NCBI GenBank assembly: GCA_035371905.1
Contig: DAORXQ010000015.1
Span: 1 to 30,669 of the forward strand
From: a bacterium
GTDB lineage: Bacteria > Ratteibacteria > UBA8468 > B48-G9 > JAFGKM01
Reading direction: 5' to 3'
Length of the DNA: 30,669 bases
Within the stretch, counting starts at the first letter, position 1, and each line of letters begins with the position of its first letter. The notes under the pieces were generated by a model that searched no databases, had not been told where the DNA came from, and saw only the letters and a list, made by a program, of their open reading frames with translations. A program made the translations under genes and the position numbers. Below are positions 1 to 8,100 of this stretch, piece by piece.

Positions 1-526
1 TATGGTAAATGAAGCATTGAAAAAAACAGAAATAATAAAAGAAAAAACATATCTTGATGGATTTGCTTTATGTAGTGATTATTGTTTCAATTCAGGTCCA
101 TTTTTAAGTCCTAATATGTTTTCTGAATTTGTTACTCCATACCTTGCAAAATTAATAAAGGGATATAGAGATATGGGATTTTATACAATTAAACATACAG
201 ATGGTAATATAATGCCTATAATTGACCAACTTGTAGAAACAAATCCTCATGCTTTACATTCACTTGACCCTCAGGCAGGAGTTGATATAAAAGTTGTAAA
301 AGAAAAATATGGTAATAGAATTTGCCTTATTGGAAATGTCAATTGTGGATTACTTCAAACAGGAACAGACCAGGAAGTAATTGAATCTTGTTTATATGCT
401 CTTAAATACGGAATGCCAGGATATGGATATATTTTTTCAACATCAAACTGTATATATACAGGAATGCCACTTGAAAGATACCTTTTAATGCTTGGTATTT
501 GGAAAGAATATGGAAACTATAAATAA
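1..526 (+). CDS. UROD-superfamily protein (MtaA/methyltransferase-like), C-terminal part
   Basis: The gene is open at the left window edge. The first ATG visible (base 2) is probably internal, because the family usually has 330-380 residues and only the last 174 are here. Visible family features are KHTDGNI (metal/substrate pocket region), a GNVNCGLL strand-turn and the C-terminal block around SNCIYTGMPLERYL. These fit the UROD (uroporphyrinogen decarboxylase) superfamily branch that includes corrinoid methyltransferases of MtaA/CmuA type rather than true HemE: no haem genes are nearby, and the HTDGN motif is typical of the branch expanded in some uncultured anaerobes. The substrate cannot be read from the sequence. 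The 3' end overlaps the next gene by 17 nt, so the two are probably co-translated. Confidence 0.8.
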   Translation, partial: MVNEALKKTEIIKEKTYLDGFALCSDYCFNSGPFLSPNMFSEFVTPYLAKLIKGYRDMGFYTIKHTDGNIMPIIDQLVETNPHALHSLDPQAGVDIKVVKEKYGNRICLIGNVNCGLLQTGTDQEVIESCLYALKYGMPGYGYIFSTSNCIYTGMPLERYLLMLGIWKEYGNYK

Positions 527-1097
527 AGTTAGAATAATTTTAGGTGGTTCAGGTGGACAGGGAATTTTAACATTAGGAAAATTACTTGCTTATGCAGGTA
601 TTAAAAAAAATTATGAAGTGAGTTGTCTACCAACATATGGTGCAGAAATGAGAGGTGGATATATATATTGTTTTGTAATAATTTCAAAAGAAAAAGATAT
701 TTTTTCTCCATTAACAGAAAGTTGTGATATAGGTGTTTTTTTAAATGAGATGTCTTATAAAATGCTTAAAAAATTTCTGAAAAAAGATGCTTATTCCATA
801 TTAAATTATTCTCTTATAAAAAATTTTAAAAAAAACGAAAAAGTAATTGAAATACCCGCAACTGAAATTGCTGAAAAAACAGGAGATATTAGAATTACAA
901 ATATGGTTATGGCAGGTGTTGTTTCTAAATTAATTTCACAAAAATTTTTTGATTATGAAAAAGAAATATTAATAAACGAAATAAATAAAATAATGGAGAA
1001 GGAAGAAATTATAAAGTTATGTGAAAAGGGTATAAAGGAAGGTTGGCAGTATTTAACTTTTAAAGAAAAAAATAAAAAGGACTGCCACCAGATTTAA
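510..1097 (+). CDS. 2-oxoacid:acceptor oxidoreductase, gamma subunit (PorG/KorC-like)
   Basis: About 195 residues, the normal size for the stand-alone gamma subunit of pyruvate/2-oxoglutarate/indolepyruvate:ferredoxin oxidoreductases. The N-terminus GGSGGQGILTLGKLLAYAG and the following PTYGAEMRGGYIYC are the hallmark blocks of this family. This subunit supports the alpha/beta TPP subunits, which are not in the window; they may lie upstream, or this may be an orphan. The ATG at 510 is chosen over the in-frame TTG at 492 because protein homology begins at METINKVRIILGG. GGAAAG at 501-506 is close but could serve as ribosome site. The last six codons (KDCHQI) are encoded by one copy of the 17-bp inverted repeat described separately, so the natural C-terminus may have been altered. 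Oxoacid specificity is unknown. Confidence 0.85.
   Translation: METINKVRIILGGSGGQGILTLGKLLAYAGIKKNYEVSCLPTYGAEMRGGYIYCFVIISKEKDIFSPLTESCDIGVFLNEMSYKMLKKFLKKDAYSILNYSLIKNFKKNEKVIEIPATEIAEKTGDIRITNMVMAGVVSKLISQKFFDYEKEILINEINKIMEKEEIIKLCEKGIKEGWQYLTFKEKNKKDCHQI
1076..1092. repeat. 17-bp inverted repeat, left copy
   Basis: AAAGGACTGCCACCAGA on the plus strand is matched perfectly by its reverse complement at 1591-1607. The pair brackets the small secreted-protein gene. This copy lies inside the last codons of the gamma-subunit gene. On the minus strand it follows the stop codon of the secreted gene by 28 nt, and is then followed by a T-rich run. Confidence 0.85.
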
Positions 1098-1120
1098 TTA
1101 ATACAGAAAATTAAAGATAC

Positions 1121-1555
1121 TTATTTTTTGGGTTTTTCTGTTGTAGGTTTTTCTTTATACTCAGAAATTTTAATTAAAGTATATTCTCCAGTTTTTGTCT
1201 CTTTATAAAGAGCAGTTACTTTTTTACCGGTTGCAAGTTTATTTATTTCTTCCTGCATCTTTGGAGTTGTGGCTTTCAAAGTAATTTCTGTACCATCTTC
1301 TTTTTTAATCTTAATTGTATTTGCTGTTGTATCTATATTTGTAATTTCACCTACAACTTTCTGAATCTTTACTTTTGCTTCACTCGCAGGGGCTCCTGGT
1401 TGTGCAGGAGTTGCTGGAGTGGCAGGAGTTGCTGGTTGTGCAGGTGTTGCTGATGATTTTGGTTTTTCAGTTGTACTTTTTTCAGCGGCAAAAAGTGAAA
1501 TTCCGAAAGACGTTATAAACATTATACAGGTTAAACCTGTTATAATTTTTTTCAT
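1121..1555 (-). CDS. Small secreted Ala/Pro/Thr-rich protein with a C-terminal beta-barrel-like domain
   Basis: 144 residues. Residues 1-23 are a clear Sec signal peptide (MKK, hydrophobic core, cleavage near LFAAE). Residues 35-58 form a low-complexity linker built from PATPA/PAQP units, with matching tandem repeats in the DNA. Residues 62-130 (VVGEITNIDTTANTIKIKKE and on) read as a small beta-rich OB-like domain, reminiscent of DUF5666-type periplasmic proteins, although the family cannot be fixed by eye. The tail is Lys/Pro-rich. It has the strongest ribosome site in the window, GAAAGGAGGTGA, so high translation is likely. It lies behind the sigma/anti-sigma/DUF3106 operon but has its own ECF-like promoter, and it is bracketed by a 17-bp inverted repeat. 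Its molecular function is unknown; a periplasmic or cell-surface role is inferred. Confidence 0.8.
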   Translation of the reverse strand: MKKIITGLTCIMFITSFGISLFAAEKSTTEKPKSSATPAQPATPATPATPAQPGAPASEAKVKIQKVVGEITNIDTTANTIKIKKEDGTEITLKATTPKMQEEINKLATGKKVTALYKETKTGEYTLIKISEYKEKPTTEKPKK

Positions 1556-1590
1556 GTTTTTTCACCTCCTTTCTTTTTTATTTATTTTGT

Positions 1591-1607
1591 TCTGGTGGCA
1601 GTCCTTT
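1591..1607. repeat. 17-bp inverted repeat, right copy
   Basis: TCTGGTGGCAGTCCTTT on the plus strand is the perfect reverse complement of 1076-1092. Read on the minus strand (AAAGGACTGCCACCAGA) it sits directly after the -10 region of the secreted-protein gene. It therefore coincides with the expected transcription start and the first bases of the 5' leader. Confidence 0.85.
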
Positions 1608-1644
1608 AATATAAAGATAATTGTAAATTTAAAAAAGTTTACAT
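1608..1644 (-). promoter_or_regulatory. Putative ECF-type promoter of the small secreted protein
   Basis: On the minus strand ATGTAAACTTTTT (1644-1632) is followed after 14 nt by TCTTTATATT (1617-1608). AACTT and TCT are 17 nt apart, like the classical ECF GGAACTT-N16/17-TCTNA layout. The same 13-mer at the same distance from TCT lies upstream of the sigma gene. The box overlaps the stop codon of the DUF3106-like gene. A sigma-70-like TATATT also overlaps the -10, so recognition by the housekeeping sigma cannot be ruled out. Confidence 0.5.
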
Positions 1645-1992
1645 GTTCTCAAAAATTTCATTATATATCTTTCTCAGAGTTTCTCTTTTTTCTTTATCAT
1701 ATTTTAAAAATTCAACATAACTCTGAAGTAATGAACTTTTTTCTTCTTCATCCAGTTGTAAAAAGTTGTAAAAATTCTCCCATATTTTATTTTTTTCTTT
1801 TTCAGAAATTGAAAAATAAATCTTATAATTATGCAAAAAATTTTCCATTTCGTATATTGTCTTTAACTCCTCTGGATAGAGATAACTTTTAATTGGATGT
1901 TCTTTTTTATAAAAATATGAGTAAGCAGTAAAAATAAATAGAAAAGTAGTTATTACTAAAAAAACATTTAAAATTCTATCTCTTTTATTCAT
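1639..1992 (-). CDS. DUF3106-like membrane-anchored protein of the sigma operon
   Basis: 117 residues from the ATG at 1992. That start is chosen over one six codons upstream because GGAGGAGG stands just before it. Residues 8-25 form one transmembrane helix with a basic N-terminus. The rest is charged and helical, with two spaced repeats of the type W..F...L.L..EEK..LLQSYVEFLK and YDKEKRETLRKIY. That spacing resembles DUF3106 proteins, which frequently sit in sigma/anti-sigma operons of diderm bacteria and are predicted to be periplasmic. It overlaps the anti-sigma gene by 8 nt and is the last gene of the three-gene operon. A role as a third, sensor-side component of the sigma module is inferred from position only. 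Confidence 0.6.
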   Translation of the reverse strand: MNKRDRILNVFLVITTFLFIFTAYSYFYKKEHPIKSYLYPEELKTIYEMENFLHNYKIYFSISEKEKNKIWENFYNFLQLDEEEKSSLLQSYVEFLKYDKEKRETLRKIYNEIFENM

Positions 1993-2413
1993 TTTCCTCC
2001 TCCATTGCAATTATTTCTTTCAAAGTATCAAGATTCTTTATAATATGATAATCTTTGAAAAGGTGTAGATGTCTTATAAGATTAATCTGTTCCTGAAAAA
2101 TATTAAAAAAAGTAGTTGCTAAAATAAATACAATCATAAAAGAAAGAGTAATTTTTTTTATTCTAATTATTCTTGAAAAACGAGTTTCTTTATAATCTTC
2201 AATTCTTTTCAAAATTTTTTCTTTCAAGATAATCCAGTAATTGTCTTCTGTATTTTCCTCAGAAGAAGGTAGAAGTTTTTTTACATATTCAACATAAGAC
2301 CTGCATCTTTCACAGATTTTAATATGCTCTTCTATTTCTTTTTTTTCTTTATCATTCAGTTTCCCTTCAATATAAAGAATTAGGTTTTCTTCAAGATTTT
2401 CACTACTTTTCAT
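1985..2413 (-). CDS. Zinc-finger anti-sigma factor with one membrane span
   Basis: 142 residues. H30-x3-C34-x2-C37 (EEHIKICERC) is the ZAS (zinc-binding anti-sigma) signature, placed in the N-terminal cytoplasmic domain as expected. A single transmembrane helix spans about residues 88-105 after a basic stretch, leaving a short periplasmic tail of some 35 residues. ZAS proteins bind the cognate ECF sigma and release it upon an envelope or redox signal. The gene overlaps the sigma gene by 11 nt and the DUF3106-like gene by 8 nt, and is preceded by AAAGGAGG. The short periplasmic part suggests that sensing may need a partner, possibly the DUF3106-like protein. Confidence 0.85.
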   Translation of the reverse strand: MKSSENLEENLILYIEGKLNDKEKKEIEEHIKICERCRSYVEYVKKLLPSSEENTEDNYWIILKEKILKRIEDYKETRFSRIIRIKKITLSFMIVFILATTFFNIFQEQINLIRHLHLFKDYHIIKNLDTLKEIIAMEEENE

Positions 2414-2936
2414 TCTTTAAAACCTCCTTTAATGCCCTAATTCCTCTAAAAAGATGTACTTTCACTGTCCCTTCTTTGCAATTCATGATTTTTGAAATTT
2501 CTTTTATTTTTAAATCTTTCAAATATTTAAGTTCAATTGCTTCTTTTTGCTGGGATGAAAGTTTTTCAAGTGAAGATTTTATTTTTTCTTTAAGGATTTC
2601 TTTCAAGTAATTTGAGTCATTATTCTCATTTTTTATGTTTAAAGTACTTTCAAGAATATGATAAAGATTTTTCTTACTATAGTTTTTCCTCATATATTCT
2701 CTCGTTAAATTTAAGGCAATAGTATATATCCAGTTTGTAAGTGAATTGTATTTTTTTAAATCTTTTATTTTTTTGTAAATAATCAAAAATGTTTCCTGTG
2801 TTATATCTTCTGCATCCTGTTTATTATTTAAAGACCTATATGCAATTCCATAAACCATCTTTTCATATTTTTTTACAAGTTCCTCAAAATTCTCAATCCC
2901 ATTTTCGTTTAAAATTTTTTTTGTAATCTCTTCCAT
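2403..2936 (-). CDS. ECF-family RNA polymerase sigma factor
   Basis: 177 residues from the ATG at 2936. A TTG twelve codons upstream (2972) is less likely because it lies in the promoter region. Region 2 is YGIAYRSLNNKQDAEDITQETFL (DAEDITQ motif, -10 recognition), and region 4 is LSSQQKEAIELKYLKDLKIKEISKIMNCKEGTVKVHLFRG (helix-turn-helix, -35 recognition). The linker lacks region 3, as in ECF/group IV sigmas. It heads the sigma/anti-sigma/DUF3106 operon and is divergent from rtcB. Its own upstream region carries an ECF-like promoter also found before the secreted-protein gene, consistent with autoregulation. No ribosome site is visible, and the leader would be at most about 10 nt. Confidence 0.92.
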   Translation of the reverse strand: MEEITKKILNENGIENFEELVKKYEKMVYGIAYRSLNNKQDAEDITQETFLIIYKKIKDLKKYNSLTNWIYTIALNLTREYMRKNYSKKNLYHILESTLNIKNENNDSNYLKEILKEKIKSSLEKLSSQQKEAIELKYLKDLKIKEISKIMNCKEGTVKVHLFRGIRALKEVLKNEK

Positions 2937-2945
2937 GGAAGTTTT

Positions 2946-2983
2946 ATTATAATAGAGTTTATTTTTTAACAAAAAGTTTACAT
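2946..2983 (-). promoter_or_regulatory. Putative autoregulated ECF promoter of the sigma operon
   Basis: On the minus strand ATGTAAACTTTTT (2983-2971) is followed after 14 nt by TCTATTATAAT (2956-2946). The 13-mer and the distance to TCT equal those upstream of the secreted-protein gene. A good sigma-70-like TATAAT (2951-2946) overlaps, so dual recognition is possible. The start codon lies 9 nt after TATAAT, giving a leaderless or nearly leaderless mRNA. Confidence 0.5.
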
Positions 2984-3010
2984 TATTTCATTTAACTTAT
3001 TTATTTAAGG

Positions 3011-3036
3011 TATAATATTAGAAAATGATAAAGGAG
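3011..3036 (+). promoter_or_regulatory. -10 element and ribosome site of rtcB
   Basis: TATAAT at 3011-3016 is a perfect -10, with no convincing -35 upstream. AAGGAG at 3031-3036 lies 6 nt before the ATG at 3043. This decides that start over the ATG at 3025, which precedes the ribosome site. The AACTT-N17-TCT pattern of the sigma operon is not present here. Confidence 0.5.
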
Positions 3037-3042
3037 TCAAAA

Positions 3043-4488
3043 ATGGCTGAAGAGTTAAAAATAGAAAAGATTAATGAATATAAGTGGATGATACCCAAAG
3101 TGGGTGAAATGCGTGTTCCCGGTATTATTTTTATTTCTGAAAAATTACTTAAAAAAGCAATTGAAGATAAAGCAATTGAACAGGTTGCAAATGTGGCAAA
3201 ACTTCCAGGTATAGTTAAATATAGTTTGGCAATGCCTGATGTTCACTGGGGTTATGGTGCTCCAATTGGTGGAGTTGGTGCTTTTAATGAAGAGACAGGT
3301 GTAATAGTCCCTGGATTCGTCGGCTACGATATAAACTGCGGAGTTAGATTAATAAGAACAGATTTAACAAGAAAAGATATAGAGAATAAACTTAAAGAAC
3401 TGGATGATGGATTATTTTATAATGTCCCTTCCGGTGTTGGTTCTACAGGAAAATTGAGATTGAAAAGAAAAGAACTTGAAGAACTCGTTGTAAAAGGAGC
3501 AAAATGGGCTATTGAAAAAGGATTTGGTAAAAGGGAAGACCTTGAAAATATAGAAGAATATGGCTGTCTTGAAGGAGCAAACCCTGATGTTATAAGTGAT
3601 AGAGCATATGAAAGAGGGCTTGAACAATCAGGAACCCTTGGTTCAGGAAACCATTTTCTTGAGATTCAGGAAGTTATACATATTTATGATGGTAAGATAG
3701 CAGAGAAATTCGGTCTTTTTAATGGACAGATTACAATAATGGTTCATACTGGAAGTCGTGGATTTGGCTATCAGATATGTGACGATTATCTTGATATGTT
3801 TGGAAAAGTTGTTCATAAATATGGAATTAAATTACCAGATAGACAACTTGCCTGTGCTCCAGCAAGTTCTCCGGAGGGGCAGAAATACTTTAAGGCAATG
3901 AAAGCAGCCGCAAATTATGCTTTTGCAAACAGACAGATGATTTATTACTGGATATGCGAGACATTTGAAAAAATTTTAAAAATCCCTGCAGAAAAATTAT
4001 ATATTGAAACAGTTTATGATGTTGCACATAATATCTGTAAATTTGAAACGCATACTGTAAACGGAAATAAAAAGAGAGTTTATGTTCACAGAAAAGGAGC
4101 AACAAGGGCATTTCCAAAAAACCATCCAGAAATTCCTGAAAAATATAAAGATGTTGGTCAACCTGTTATAATTCCGGGGACAATGGGAACCGCTTCTTAT
4201 GTTCTTATTGGAACTGAAAAAGCAATGGAGGAGACATTTGGAAGTACCTGTCATGGAGCGGGAAGAATGATGTCAAGAAGTCAAGCAATTAAGGAAGCAA
4301 AAGGAAGAAGTATATCAAAGGAATTATTGGAAAAAGGTATTATTCCAAAAGCAGTGAGCGAAAAAGGACTTGCAGAAGAAATGCCGGGTGCTTATAAGGA
4401 TGTTGATGAGGTGATAAAAGTTGTTGAAGGTGTTGGAATTTCAAAAAAAGTTGCAAAAATGATTCCGCTTGCTGTTATAAAAGGATAA
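3043..4488 (+). CDS. rtcB: RNA-splicing ligase RtcB
   Basis: 481 residues, the full length of the family. RtcB joins 2',3'-cyclic phosphate or 3'-phosphate RNA ends to 5'-OH ends using GTP and Mn2+. The metal-binding Cys in YDINCGVRL is residue 99, and the guanylylated His in STCHGAGRMMSRSQA is residue 404, matching the known archaeal enzyme almost exactly. GSGNHFLEI, VHTGSRGFG and DVAHNICK supply the other metal ligands. No archease, RtcA or RtcR is adjacent. It is the first gene of a long plus-strand run of envelope genes and is divergent from the ECF sigma operon. AMMECR1 follows after a 2-nt gap. RNA repair under stress is the likely role; the link to envelope stress is inferred from context. 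Confidence 0.95.
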   Translation: MAEELKIEKINEYKWMIPKVGEMRVPGIIFISEKLLKKAIEDKAIEQVANVAKLPGIVKYSLAMPDVHWGYGAPIGGVGAFNEETGVIVPGFVGYDINCGVRLIRTDLTRKDIENKLKELDDGLFYNVPSGVGSTGKLRLKRKELEELVVKGAKWAIEKGFGKREDLENIEEYGCLEGANPDVISDRAYERGLEQSGTLGSGNHFLEIQEVIHIYDGKIAEKFGLFNGQITIMVHTGSRGFGYQICDDYLDMFGKVVHKYGIKLPDRQLACAPASSPEGQKYFKAMKAAANYAFANRQMIYYWICETFEKILKIPAEKLYIETVYDVAHNICKFETHTVNGNKKRVYVHRKGATRAFPKNHPEIPEKYKDVGQPVIIPGTMGTASYVLIGTEKAMEETFGSTCHGAGRMMSRSQAIKEAKGRSISKELLEKGIIPKAVSEKGLAEEMPGAYKDVDEVIKVVEGVGISKKVAKMIPLAVIKG

Positions 4489-4490
4489 GA

Positions 4491-5111
4491 ATGTTTTTAG
4501 TTTTCAGAAAAATATTTAAGAATTTCGGTAAAATTATTACAATTTTAATTTTTCTATTTATTTCTATCACAAATTCTCAAATTGACCTAAAACTTGAAGC
4601 ACTCAAACTATCAAGAGAAACCTTAATAACTTATTTAAAAACAAACCGAATACCCGAAGTCAATTCTATATTAAATTCAATACCTTCAAAATCAATCTTC
4701 ATAACATTGACTAAAAACGGAAAAACAAGAGGATGTGCTGGAAGTTTCATCCCGATTTACAATTCCCTTGGAGAGAGTGTTATTAATTTTACCATAATTG
4801 CTGCAACACAGGATATAAGATACAATCCTGTAAAAATAGAAGAAATTGATGAAATTATTATAACAATAACTTTTCCAGAAAGAACAGTTTGTATAGAAAA
4901 TCCATATATGATAAAACCATTGAAAGAGGGGCTTATAATCAGAAAAGATGGTAAAGAAGGGGTTGTATTACCAGGAGAAGCAAAAACAGTTGAGTATGCA
5001 ATAAAAATAGGTTTAAGAAATGCAAATTTAAACAATTTAAATGGAGCAATTTTTTATAAATTTAATGGAAGCAGTTTTTCTGAAAAAGATTTAAAGTATG
5101 AAAAAAACTAA
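4491..5111 (+). CDS. AMMECR1-domain protein with an N-terminal signal/anchor
   Basis: 206 residues. The AMMECR1 core is plain: the GKTRGCAGSF motif (family L/TRGCxG), a central IAATQDIRYNPV block and a C-terminal GVVLPGEAKTVEYAI block. In bacteria and archaea the domain often associates with Memo and radical-SAM partners, absent here. The first 30 residues are unusual: a basic stretch (RKIFKNFGK) followed by a hydrophobic run (IITILIFLFISITNSQ) that looks like a Sec signal or membrane anchor. No in-frame Met follows it before the domain, so the extension is probably translated. The gene starts 2 nt after rtcB and ends 14 nt before the alpha-2-macroglobulin gene. Biochemical function is unknown for the family. 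Confidence 0.85.
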   Translation: MFLVFRKIFKNFGKIITILIFLFISITNSQIDLKLEALKLSRETLITYLKTNRIPEVNSILNSIPSKSIFITLTKNGKTRGCAGSFIPIYNSLGESVINFTIIAATQDIRYNPVKIEEIDEIIITITFPERTVCIENPYMIKPLKEGLIIRKDGKEGVVLPGEAKTVEYAIKIGLRNANLNNLNGAIFYKFNGSSFSEKDLKYEKN

Positions 5112-5125
5112 AAATGGGGTAAGAA

Positions 5126-8100
5126 ATGAAAAAATTGTTTATTTTTATCTTATTGAGCAGTACACTTCTTTTTGGAGATACTATTAAAGGAATTGTTGTT
5201 GATTTAAAAGATAATCCTGTGAAAAATGCTGAAATTAAAGTTGAAGCAATAGCACCTCTTACAGAAAAAGATACAAAAACAGCAAAAACAGACAAAAAAG
5301 GAGAATTTATAATTGAAAATTTAAAGACGGGTTATTACTATTTAAGATGCAATGCTTCCGAATTTTTAACCTGTAATATGGGAAGAATTGAAGTAAATCA
5401 GGCAAAATATGGAATTAAGAGTTATAAAATTGTTATGCAAAAACCAGGTTCAATAAGTGGTTATGTTTACGATGAAAATTCAAAACCAATAGAAAGAGCA
5501 AAAGTTGGTAATTATTCAGTCAGTGTTTTTACAGATAAAAATGGATTTTATAGAATTACAAATCTTTATCCAGGAAAAATATATCTTTACTGTGAAAAAG
5601 AAGAATATATCAGGGCAGAAAAACAAAATATAATTGTGGAAGAAAATAAGGAAACTGGAGGAATTAATTTTACTTTGCAAATAGGAGGAAGTATTTCGGG
5701 TGAAATTTTAGATGATGAAAATAAATCCATAAAAAATTCCAGTGTTTATACTGAAGGTAATATGTATAAGTGGACTAGAACAGATGAAAAAGGACACTTT
5801 ATTATTAAAGGTCTTCTTCCCGGTATATATAAAATTTCAGTTTATGCTCAGGGATATGAATATGGATATGCTGGTAATATTGAAGTTAAAAAAGGAGAAA
5901 CTACTAAAATTGCACCTGTTCATTTAAAATTAAGACCAAAAAACTTTTATTTATTTACAAGAACAAGTACTTTTCTGCCTACTGAAAATGTAACTTTATT
6001 TTACAATTCATTTAGAATTACCAAGGTAAAAGTTGATGTTTATAAAGTTGACATTTTTTCTGAAATAAACAAAATCAGATGGAGAGAAGCACCAAATCTT
6101 TACAATCTTCAAAATAACATAAAGACAGATGGTTATGAACCTTTATTTTCAAAAGAGTTTAAAATTGAGTATCCTTCACCATTAAGTGACCTTTACCATA
6201 AAACAATTGAAATAAGTAAATTGCCAGCAGGTGTTTACATAATAGTTGCCAAGCCAGAAGATTTTTCAGAACAGAGAAAGTTAATAATTGTTACTGATAT
6301 TGGAATTATCTGTAAAAGTGCAGAGAAGCAAAGTTATCTATATTTAGTTGATTTAATTACAGGGAAAAAATTACCGGAAGTTAAAGTTTATTTTTCTTAT
6401 TATGACAGTAAACTTGGAGAATATAAATTTAAAACAAAAACAACAGATGAAAATGGAATAATTGAATTTGAAAATTTTTCAGGAACTCTTTTTGCATCAA
6501 AAGAAAACAGTTTTGCTTATATAGATTATGGATATGAAAGGTCATTTCCTAAAGAAAAAATTTATGTTTATACAGATAGACCGGTATACAGACCTGAACA
6601 GACAGTTTATTTTAAAGGAATTTTAAGAAAAGATGAGGGAGACCATTATTTACTGAAAAATATTAATTCTGTAATAGTTAATATAACTGACCCGATGGGA
6701 AATAATGTCTATTCAACAAATGCAGAAGTTAAAAATGGTTCTTTTTCCGGTTCATTTACAATTCCCGATGAGGCACCTCTTAGTTTATATTATTTAAATG
6801 TTTACAATCCTGAATATGATTATCAGGGAAGTGTCTCCTTCAAAGTACTTGAATACAGAAAACCGGAATTTTTTGTAGAAGTTAAAAGTGATAAGGAAAG
6901 ATATCTGCCCAATGAAAAAGTAAAGATACTTATAAATTCAAAATATTATTTTGGAGCACCTGTAAAAAATGCAGATGTAAGTTATGCAGTATATGAAACA
7001 CCTTTACTGGAATATGATGATTATTATGAAGGAAAATATGAAGGTGAATACTATGGTTACAGAAAATATCTTACTTCTGGTGAAACAAAAACTGACGAAA
7101 AGGGAGAAGTACTTATTGAATTTATGACGAAGAGTTCATATGAAAATGAAACAATATATACTGTTGAAGTTAGAGTAACAGACATAAGTAAAAGAGAAGT
7201 TAAATCAGATTGTTCCTTTAAAGTTGTACCTGGAAATTTTAGAATAAATATAACAACTACAAAATATCTTTATACACATTCAGAAAATATACCTGTAAAA
7301 ATAGAAGTTATGAATTATGATGGAATTCCTGTAAAAAATCAAAAAATAAATTTGAAAGTTGACCTTGAAAAATATAAGAACAAAAAGTTTTATTATAAAA
7401 CAATCCTTGCAGATACTATAAAAACAGACGAAAAAGGTAAAATTGAAATAAATATAAAACCTGATGTATGCGGATATATAAGAATTTCTGCTTCTTCTAT
7501 TGACGAATTCAATAACCTTATTACATCAAATAAATTCATCTGGATTGCTTCTGAGAACTATTACTTTAACTATGGCAAAAAAGAACTTGAAATAATAACT
7601 GATAAAAAAAATTACAGAACTGGAGAAAATGCAAAAATACTGATAAACTCTTCAATTCCTGATTTAACATTATTCTTGACTATTGAAAGTTACAGAATTC
7701 ATGAGACAAAAATTTTTGAGATGAAAGGAAATTCTGTTTTAATAGAAATACCAATAAAAAAAGAATATCTGCCAAATGTTTATCTTTCAGTTTTCAGTGT
7801 TAGAAATAAAAAGTTTTATGAAATTACAAAAAATATAAAAATTGCACCTGATGAGAAATTTTTAAAGGTTGATATAATTACGGATAAAGATAATTATACT
7901 CCTGGTGAAAAAGCAATTTACAGAATAAAAACAACAGATTTTAAAGGAAATCCAGTTTCTGCTGAATTATCCTTTCAGGTTGTGGATGAAGCAATTTACG
8001 CAATATCACCTGAATTACAGAGCAAAATTGAGGACTTTTTCTATGGTAACAAACCAAATTTTGTTTCAACAACTTACTCTTTTATTAAACATTCATACGG

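Noticed and set aside
1104..1140. CAGAAAA/TTTTCTG pairing at the convergent ends of the gamma-subunit and secreted-protein genes as a bidirectional terminator.
   Set aside because: Seven A/T-rich pairs around a 23-nt loop would not be stable; no T-run of the right placement.
1395..1450. Tandem GGAGTTGCTGG-type units as a CRISPR or regulatory repeat.
   Set aside because: They are in frame and encode the PATPA/PAQP linker of the secreted protein.
1419..1892. Plus-strand reading frame of 157 codons opposite the secreted-protein and DUF3106-like genes.
   Set aside because: It spans two genes with signal peptide, strong ribosome sites and recognisable structure on the other strand, and has no ribosome site of its own.
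2991..3016. AACTT before the rtcB -10 as a third copy of the ECF-like promoter.
   Set aside because: The distance to the -10 is 12 nt and no TCT lies at N17, so it does not fit the pattern of the two matching sites.
3025..3042. ATG at 3025 as rtcB start.
   Set aside because: The AAGGAG at 3031-3036 lies after it and is well placed for the ATG at 3043; Cys99 and His404 numbering also fits the later start.
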